Positions 60,001 through 64,000 of a DNA stretch of 64,000 nt are shown piece by piece. Below the pieces are notes generated by a model. That model made no database searches. It saw nothing but the letters and a program-made list of their open reading frames with translations, and had not been told where the DNA came from. The position numbers and the translations under genes are program-made. How positions within the stretch are numbered: position 1 is the stretch's first letter; each line of letters starts with the position of its first letter. The stretch is from Heliopora coerulea (taxonomy: Eukaryota; Cnidaria; Anthozoa; Scleralcyonacea; Helioporidae), in NCBI GenBank assembly GCA_030142905.1, contig JASJOG010000007.1:2703001-2767000 (forward strand). Reading direction: 5' to 3'.

Positions 60001-60102
60001 GAATTTTTTTTTATATCATTTTGTATGTAGGTCAGCAAACCATTGAAAGACAGTGTTCAAGACATGCTAGTCAAACATCACTTGTTTAGCTGGGATCTCT
60101 GA
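36249..60102 (+). CDS. SGSM3: Small G protein signalling modulator 3 (TBC-SH3-RUN)
   Basis: Thirty in-phase exons: 36249-36427, 37147-37210, 38016-38149, 38302-38379, 39468-39527, 39645-39704, 40098-40232, 40751-40867, 40997-41075, 41250-41311, 42202-42285, 42983-43078, 43704-43835, 45230-45287, 46162-46209, 46641-46711, 52970-53037, 53165-53252, 53341-53395, 53899-53948, 54061-54119, 54383-54476, 54987-55057, 55821-55869, 56056-56112, 56781-56809, 57507-57569, 58004-58063, 59148-59208, 60031-60102. They give about 776 residues; the first coding exon is missing. [11 protein letters not shown] and [10 protein letters not shown] come first. The TBC domain has both catalytic fingers: IEKDLLRTLP and GYCQGMG. 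The SH3 domain has [22 protein letters not shown] and GWFPAKF. A C-terminal RUN-like region ends [13 protein letters not shown]. Human SGSM3 has 749 residues. TBC proteins speed GTP hydrolysis by Rab GTPases. Assignment is firm. Confidence 0.95.
38495..38730. repeat. Fold-back element in SGSM3 intron
   Basis: About 236 bp with imperfect inverted arms of about 100 bp. The left arm has TAGGTTATAAACAAGACTAA and the right arm its inverse, TTAGTCTTATTTATAACCTA. The centre is near 38620. Probably a MITE; no clear target duplication. Confidence 0.7.
40243..40605. mobile_element. Possible MITE in SGSM3 intron
   Basis: Left end CAGGGGGTGCCATAGGG follows CTAGTA. The right side has GGCACCACC and is followed by CTAGTA. 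The inverted ends are diverged, so the call is tentative. Confidence 0.3.
41600..41640. repeat. Short TTAGGG-containing tandem repeat
   Basis: Three tandem copies of a 14-base unit TTAGGGTTACTGTG. It contains the animal telomere hexamer but not in uninterrupted array form. Confidence 0.7.
43327..43495. repeat. Fold-back MITE-like element, 169 bp
   Basis: Ends AGGTAAATAGCATG and CATGCTATTTACCT are perfect inverted repeats. Inner arms (GTGCAATTT / AAATTGCAC) extend the hairpin. No convincing target duplication. In an SGSM3 intron. Confidence 0.7.
44016..44292. mobile_element. hAT-type MITE, 277 bp
   Basis: Inverted ends CAGGGCCTTTTTTAA and TTAAAAAAGGTCCTG differ at one base. A perfect 8-bp target duplication AAAGAACA lies at 44008-44015 and 44293-44300. 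Contains G and C runs (44042-44048, 44258-44268). In an SGSM3 intron. Confidence 0.92.
44385..45065. repeat. CCATA pentanucleotide satellite
   Basis: About 650 bp of degenerate CCATA with TATCA, CACTA and GTTCC variants, plus higher-order units (CCATACCATATCATA). All frames on both strands are open by repetition only. In an SGSM3 intron. Confidence 0.95.
46953..47146. repeat. CCTA tetranucleotide microsatellite, left part
   Basis: About 48 units of CCTA on the plus strand with a few CCTT or TCTA variants. It is cut by the LTR retrotransposon at 47147 and resumes at 52359. Confidence 0.97.
47147..47335 (-). repeat. 3' LTR
   Basis: 189 bp, by eye identical to the copy at 52170-52358. Polypurine tract on its inner side. 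Confidence 0.95.
47416..51189 (-). CDS. Ty3/gypsy pol polyprotein
   Basis: One uninterrupted frame of 1257 codons. Aspartic protease with DTG at residues 15-17. Reverse transcriptase with [18 protein letters not shown] and the catalytic YLDD at 487-490. RNase H with [15 protein letters not shown] and later DHHALKWL. Integrase with its His-Cys zinc domain ([18 protein letters not shown]), a DDE core ([19 protein letters not shown], and [12 protein letters not shown] with the Glu), and a C-terminal GPY-like module (WIGPYEIME). All catalytic residues are visible and there is no internal stop, so this copy may still be active. The ATG at 51189 is not needed: pol can be entered by a -1 shift from gag. 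Confidence 0.95.
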   Translation of the reverse strand: MSCLIEGIEVQALVDTGSMRSFINHDVYTIMDFDSVRIDKSDVEKCRSITGGSLDILGRIKGNVEFPSTKRTYEFNFLISSNIQYDCVLGWDFLVANKLDLRWENSHGNSLYTLVGPHGKTRVCAKQLSLDVEFTGVVDVDQVHTAAPDVPEFGSERESTLLLESRIKSPSFVSLANDVIIPGRTEVVLEGRLEKKVACQTGIISSRPELDQLHIHVANIVVSPKGRQVPVRVLNSSEEPIELMEGKKIASFGQLTEIRSKKVDSVQGDSDNFACGAVASASFKSQVEEAISSHLNEKDKRKLTALLDDFSDVFNDEITECTITKHKINTGNAIPIKQRPRRLPYAHREEAERQTKKMLEQGVIRHSISPWSSPIVLVYKKSGELRFCVDYRKINQITRNDAHPLPRISDLLDSVKDATYFSTLDLRNGYWQIAVEPDDCQKTAFATQSGLYEFTRMPFGLKTAPATFQRAMEIALAGLTFETCLCYLDDVIIFGRDIEEHNNRLRMVLERFRKFNLKVKLPKCAFAERQVCYLGHVISQRGISPDPAKIDAVKNIPPPCDLKQLRTFLGLTSYYRRFVFQYATVAAPLTKLTTKEYRNNFKWTEECDKSFKHLKELLCSAPVLSYPKFEREFVLQTDASDVGVGAVLSQYDAEGKEHVIAYASKALSPRERNYSTTEKEAFAIQFGTQHFRVYLVGRKFTIISDHHALKWLNQIEPKGRIARWLMDLQEFDFVVKYRPGRIHNNADALSRLLAGQQQGNNNTSAEISAVTLCPDINIKDAQENDASLAKLREWKSKGLKCAPRPDGLNTRDPYLHKMLRYYDRIFLRDGILVRALGKKQHHPHYVVVVPKSLTRSIVQAMHDNPFAGHMGIARTADRIRQRFFWVGIRRSVQEYIKQCAVCIRRKTPTDSNKAPQQTIEVGEPFTFWAMDYMGPLPETSRGNRHILVAMDHFSKWCEAFPTKDQKATTVANILINKVFSRFGPPIVLHSDQGANFESNLMHEVCDLMGIAKTRTTAYHPQCDGQVERQNRTLQDMLAAFASEHRDDWDLWVDPVVFAYNTSCQEPTGYSPYELLFGRAPRMPIELECGIPLTNPNTHSEYARSFRKKMRSVRNIAKLNIEKARKKQSRQNDERLKTWNPFTIGQAVWLRRPNTWKFGPKWIGPYEIMERMGVNYKIKSKVGKISVVHHDHLKISQIPFGKGQVVPQTPESGDIQVVQSAPERRNINNGEVVRHIHPRVREARLRQNVRPPVRYGYD
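51225..52119 (-). CDS. Ty3/gypsy gag, with one frame break
   Basis: The main part (51225-51908) has the capsid-like RQFMRGLP segment and two CCHC zinc knuckles ([14 protein letters not shown] and [14 protein letters not shown]). The N-terminal part starts near 52119 ([16 protein letters not shown]) in another frame. The frames change at a run of eight A on the coding strand (51996-52003 on the plus strand). This is a one-base length change: mutation, slippage site or assembly error. The 3' end carries the frameshift heptamer described separately. Confidence 0.85.
51231..51237 (-). promoter_or_regulatory. -1 ribosomal frameshift heptamer C CCA AAA
   Basis: In the gag frame, GCC CCA AAA CAC TAA is the end of gag. 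The heptamer C CCA AAA fits X XXY YYZ exactly, and the -1 frame continues open into pol. The stop lies 1 codon after the slip. Established mechanism in retroelements; use here is inferred. Confidence 0.85.
52170..52358 (-). repeat. 5' LTR
   Basis: 189 bp, by eye identical to 47147-47335. It holds the element's promoter in principle; no core motif stands out. Confidence 0.95.
52359..52750. repeat. CCTA microsatellite, right part, decaying
   Basis: Regular CCTA near the LTR, then increasingly mutated (CCAC, CATA) to about 52740. It is the other half of the array at 46953-47146. Confidence 0.9.
56267..56389. repeat. GGTACCTTGGGAAT minisatellite
   Basis: About eight imperfect 14-26 base units with alternating GGTACCTTGGTAAAT and GGTACCTTGGGAAT forms, in an SGSM3 intron. 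Confidence 0.92.
56964..57001. repeat. (GT)n microsatellite
   Basis: Dinucleotide run of about 16 GT units in an SGSM3 intron. Confidence 0.95.
58564..58640 (-). repeat. tRNA-like sequence (SINE head or tRNA pseudogene)
   Basis: Minus strand: A-box TAGCTTAATGG, D-arm GCTT/GAGC, B-box GGTTCGATCCC with a good T-stem (GCGGG/CCCGT). The anticodon loop would read CTGGTCA (GGT, Thr-like) with one stem mismatch. The acceptor stem does not pair, so it is not a functional tRNA by eye. Flanked by direct repeats containing GAATATTCAGTTT (58446-58475 and 58781-58800). Confidence 0.6.
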
Positions 60103-62591
60103 ATGATTCTTCCTTTCATAACCTCGACGCAATCACATGCTTAACTTGAAAATATTGAGTACCACTAGCTAGCGTAGCCATTTCGTGTTTTCATAAATTA
60201 ACCATCACCATTATTCACTGCGGAAACTAGAACTAAGCTAAACAGCTGAAGGAACATAATAATGAATTAGAATTGCTGTGTAGGAAACAAAACATAGTTG
60301 ATGTAATCAGAACTGGAATATTGTTGATCAAAAATAACCACCGTTGCATCCATAACTTGACATACAGCTTGCTCTAATCATGGTTTAAAGTGTCATGCGG
60401 AAAGTGTTCAAGCACTGTTTTTACCCAAATGTTGCGCAAAAATTTGATTTTTCTGACGAAACATTTGCCTGTGGTAAATATCAATGTAAAATTTGTCGCA
60501 GAAACATGTTGGGTTAGGAATTGTTCCCACTCCATTGAATAGATCGTGCGATTTTTGTTTATTCAAGCTAACTACAGAAACACGTATAAACAACTCATAC
60601 GATTGACGACTTGTGTATCGGCTATTTGTTTGGGTTTATTTTTTGTACGTGCATAACTTTATTTTGAAATAACAGTTATTCGACCCAGTTGATTATAGCG
60701 GCAAGTATTCCCAAAGCCGAGGTTTGTGTCATCTTCCGAACCCGAAGGGTAAGGTGGATAACAAATCAATGCTTTAATCATGTTTGCTATCATGTTAAAG
60801 ATAAATTCTAATTATTTTACTAGACAATTTGGCTATATGCCTCCCAAAATTCGTACGGAGTGAAAGCACACAACTGTACATTTTGAAGCAACTTTGATGG
60901 TAGTGACGCGGACTGAAAACGATTGTCAGTAGAATTACGTTGTTACTACGTGTAAAACATTTCACATGCTTACGTGTCATTCACACGTGAAACTTACTTA
61001 TGACAATTTCATGTGTGAAAATTGTGTTCACATGCATTTCACGTGTGAAGCTATGAATTATTGGAATTTCTGATGGGAAAATTCTAATGACATGTTCCAA
61101 TTTCACACGTGGAATTTTGAAACGGATAGATGAAATAATGCATGTCCAACTTGCATGTGTTATTTTGCTGGTACCTGAATTTTATCTGTCATTAATATAA
61201 TGTTCTCATTCAGACAACGCTAGAGTGTTACCATTATTTGGTCAATATTTAACAGTAACATTGTGTATAGATGTACAATAGTAAGGGCGTAAAGTGGTTG
61301 TAAATGTTCAATTATCCAGCAGTATTTCTGCTTATGACCTGTCACGTCTTGTGTTCTAGTAGGTGACCAAGTAGTAAATGCTTGAGCTTTCTTGCAGTAT
61401 CTTGACAACGTGTAATATTTTTGTTCCGGTATTAGCTGACGAGAGAAATGGTAACTTTGAGAATCCTTATGTAACATGACCTCGAACTGGTGTAAAATTG
61501 ATGGTTTTAATAATCCAACATCTGCACTACATGAAGTGGAATAAATTGAGCATAAAATAAATATCAGTCTATGTTTAGGTGTATTTACAACTTGTTTTAT
61601 CATCATTTTATGGTAGCAATCAAACTCATTCAGAATTTCAGAAGGAAGGGTACTACCTAGTAGAGACGTTTTCGTGCTAAATGTGCGATCTCTCTTGGTA
61701 GGTCTGGAGGGCATGGTCCCTTAAGAAATTTTGAAATTATAAAACCTCTAGATAGCCATTACATATTTCGATTCAACTGCATTCGATTATCGTGAAGACA
61801 TGTTGGAGGACTTGGTAGTGGACCACTCGAAGCAAATTGAGCCTCGATATCCTTCTGACTCACAATGTTGGTGTGCCATAGACTCACAGTTTTTGAGCAC
61901 TGCACGACGCATAATATAAGAATTCTTGAATTTATAATGATAAGTAATTTACAGTCGCTCCACAGCTTGACTCAGCTCAATTTTTCGAACATTATTATTA
62001 AAAAACAGCATACAATATTTCCTACCTAAAGCACGGTTGACTTATTTGAATACATCAGTAAGAAGGTAGTAGTCATGTACTGAGCATTACAAAACTTATA
62101 TCCATCTTATATCCGTTACTATTGCTTATAATACTTTGTCATCCTGTACTCATCTGCTTCGTTTTTCCTCGCGTCTCTCGTCTTACTTCTTCTCTTACAA
62201 TGTCTTCCTCAATTACATGTTTAATGTTTCATCTCTTTTCTCGCTATGCAGCTTTTGGTCTTGTCAAGTTCTTGCACAGGCCGCCTTGTTACGTTTCTTT
62301 ATTTGTACTTTCCTCTTCTTATACCATATCGCCTTCCCTCTTCATCTCATTCCATCTCATTTTGTTTCGTCTCGTTTCACTTCGTGTCATGTCGCCGCTT
62401 TTCATTTTGTCTCGTCTAATTCCGGATCCTGCTTATCCTTTTTCTATTCCTTCCAGTTCCAGTTCATCTTCACCCTTCTTGTCTTCCCTCACGTTTTCTA
62501 CACCTTTCTCTTCCGTTCTAATTTGATACCATCTTTCTCCCGTCTGTTTCTTTATCATCTCTATTCATTGTCAACGAAAACCGGTCACTTT
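60103..62591. other. Intergenic between SGSM3 and the channel-like gene
   Basis: A minus-strand frame of 164 codons at 61220-61714 begins MPSRPTKRDRTF but has no recognised domain. Short CACGTGTGAA palindromic units recur at 60950-61120. Pyrimidine-rich sequence covers 62150-62520. No firm gene. Confidence 0.35.
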
Positions 62592-63953
62592 TCAGACCTC
62601 CGACTGCCTTAACACAGCATGAGACATTCTGGATTCAACGTTATTTGATTTGCATTGGCATGCGTACTGTAATCCGTCAGATGACGTACTTATTATTGCC
62701 AGCGCTACCCGACCGGTGAGTGGCGAATCTCGGACTTGGCAAGTACTTTCCTCCTCTGAAAGAAAGATGAACTTGCATGTGAGGTTCAGTGTATGGTATG
62801 CATTTCGATACTCTACAACGCCCTGTTGTTCAAAAGATGCTCAGGTTAATCCAGGGTTACTGAAAGTTTTGTGACCGAATTGTGAGGATGTTGCGAAAGA
62901 AATCTGAAAATTTCTTCTATAGACCTAGGAAGAATTCGGAAAGGTTTTATGCCGTGAAGTTTGAAGTCAATTGTTCGATGAAAATATACGAAACTAAATA
63001 TTAGGTTAACTGGTAATCATGGATTAGCACCAATCTTCCTTTGAACAACTGGTCCCAGGCCAATTACCTTCCGCCTTGTCTTTTTTGGGGTGTTTCACTC
63101 TGCGAACTTTGTAAACTTCCCAAAGAATGCGGATAATGCAAAGCGTAATGAAGAGTGTCAACATTGAGTAGACAGAGATGCTAAATATTCCGCCACTGCC
63201 AAAATAGTCCTCCGCAGGGTCGAGGTCATTCTAGATGAATGAGGTATGCACCAAATGATTTTGCTTGGAGATTGCAAATCGGACAGGAAGAAAAAGAAAA
63301 AGAAGAGAATGAAGGAGGAGATGATGATGATGATGATGATGATGATGGTGATGGTGATGGTGATGGTGATGATGATGGTGATGATGATGGTGATGATGAT
63401 GATGATGATGATGATGAAGAACAAAAAGATGACAATGAAGAAAAAAAAGGTGATAAAGGAGATGAGGATGAAGAATAAGATGGTGAACAAGAAGAACATG
63501 AAGGTAATAATGATGAAGAAGAAGAGAAGGTGGAAGAAGAAGATGAAGAAGAAAAAGATGATGAAGAAGAAGAAGAAGATGGAGAATTGGCTTCACATTA
63601 TGGGACTACGTTATGAAAGACATCAGACAGACAGAAAAAGAGAAGGGAAGTTCACGCCAAAAGGTTACAACGTGCTTGGCGTTACAACTTACCTTCTGCG
63701 TTCCGCTATAATCTGCGAGCGTCTGATAAATAGAATCTTCGCCATCTTCCAAGAAAGTCTTAAAACAAGTCGTGAGGTTTGTAGAACTGTGTCGTAACAC
63801 AATGCCGTAGAAGGTTTCCGTGAGAATGATCCCCGAAACGCGAATGTTGTGTTTCTTTTGCAGGTCAGGGACGACGTCTTTCAAACTGTTCATATCCACC
63901 AGTGCTGCGTCAACTTCGTAATTGATTAGTGGTAGGAAGAGGTCTTTTTGCTC
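62592..63953 (-). CDS. Ionotropic glutamate receptor-like channel, C-terminal exons (partial)
   Basis: Three in-phase exons on the minus strand: 63693-63953, 63068-63230, 62592-62755. The gene continues beyond 64000. The first exon (87 residues) reads like the second half of a periplasmic-binding-type ligand domain: VDAALVDMNS, then GIILTETFYGIVLRHSS and a FLEDGEDSIYQTLADY helix. The second has GSGGIFSISVYSMLTLFITL, a membrane segment placed like iGluR M4, followed by a basic stretch (RVKHPKKDK). The third is a cytoplasmic tail ending RQSEV, a class I PDZ ligand (S-x-V). The pore region is outside the window. A GluR0-like or potassium-channel fusion is an alternative. Exon structure is firm, family moderate. 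Confidence 0.6.
63311..63590. repeat. GAT/GAA trinucleotide repeat
   Basis: (GAT)n with GGT and GAA variants in the intron between the last exons of the channel-like gene. It gives spurious poly-Asp, poly-Met and poly-His frames. Confidence 0.93.
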
Positions 63954-64000
63954 CTGAACAACTAAGCAGAAATAAACGAGGAGATAGTGACAGCTGATGG

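Noticed and set aside
61220..61714. 164-codon minus-strand frame starting MPSRPTKRD
   Set aside because: No domain, partner exon or codon pattern to support it; kept only as a note in the intergenic entry.
62122..62612. Ser/Phe-rich plus-strand frames of 134 and 158 codons
   Set aside because: Low-complexity pyrimidine-rich DNA; the end overlaps the real minus-strand exon at 62592-62755.
63231..63797. Poly-His, poly-Asp and poly-Met frames
   Set aside because: GAT/GAA trinucleotide repeat inside an intron of the channel-like gene.
1..64000. CRISPR arrays, operons, rRNA genes
   Set aside because: The window is animal nuclear DNA with spliced genes; the only short tandem repeats are microsatellites and minisatellites.

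Overview
This window looks like nuclear DNA of an intron-rich marine invertebrate, most likely a cnidarian such as a stony coral. The protein families are animal ones: WBP2, SGSM3, RPS9, ADP-ribosylarginine hydrolase and an Ig/CUB receptor. Introns are small with GT-AG ends. The repeats (Penelope-like elements with hammerhead ribozymes, hAT, Harbinger and Tigger-like MITEs, tRNA-derived SINEs, a Ty3/gypsy element) fit that reading. The species is inferred. All exon joins were made by eye from splice signals and reading phase; no transcript data were available.

Layout. 0-1.2 kb (minus): one-exon gene with a death-fold-like N-terminus and a DUF3990/ADP-ribosyltransferase-like C-terminus. 3.2-9.5 kb (plus): WBP2 in nine exons, preceded by a duplicate of its first two exons, with a Harbinger element between the copies. 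11.2-21.4 kb (plus): a 12-exon receptor with signal peptide, four Ig domains, CUB, one membrane helix and a tail rich in YxxL motifs. 21.9-24.8 kb (minus): ADP-ribosylarginine hydrolase in three exons. 26.9-27.9 kb (minus): RPS9, head-to-head with a small two-exon membrane-protein gene (28.8-30.7 kb, plus). 31.7-33.1 kb: Penelope-like debris with a GIY-YIG fragment, a hammerhead ribozyme and a ~630 bp palindrome carrying two more hammerheads. 36.2-60.1 kb (plus): SGSM3 in at least 30 exons. One of its introns holds a 5.2 kb Ty3/gypsy element with identical LTRs inside a CCTA microsatellite. 62.6-64 kb (minus): last three exons of a glutamate-receptor-like channel ending in a PDZ-ligand motif; the gene runs off the window.

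The genes do not form an operon. WBP2, RPS9 and SGSM3 are housekeeping or signalling genes. The ADP-ribosyltransferase-like gene and the hydrolase could be a writer and an eraser of the same mark, but that is only inferred. The most unusual items are the ITAM-bearing Ig/CUB receptor, the death-fold/DUF3990 protein, the hammerhead-bearing elements, the young Ty3/gypsy copy with a textbook -1 frameshift site, and the duplicated WBP2 start.
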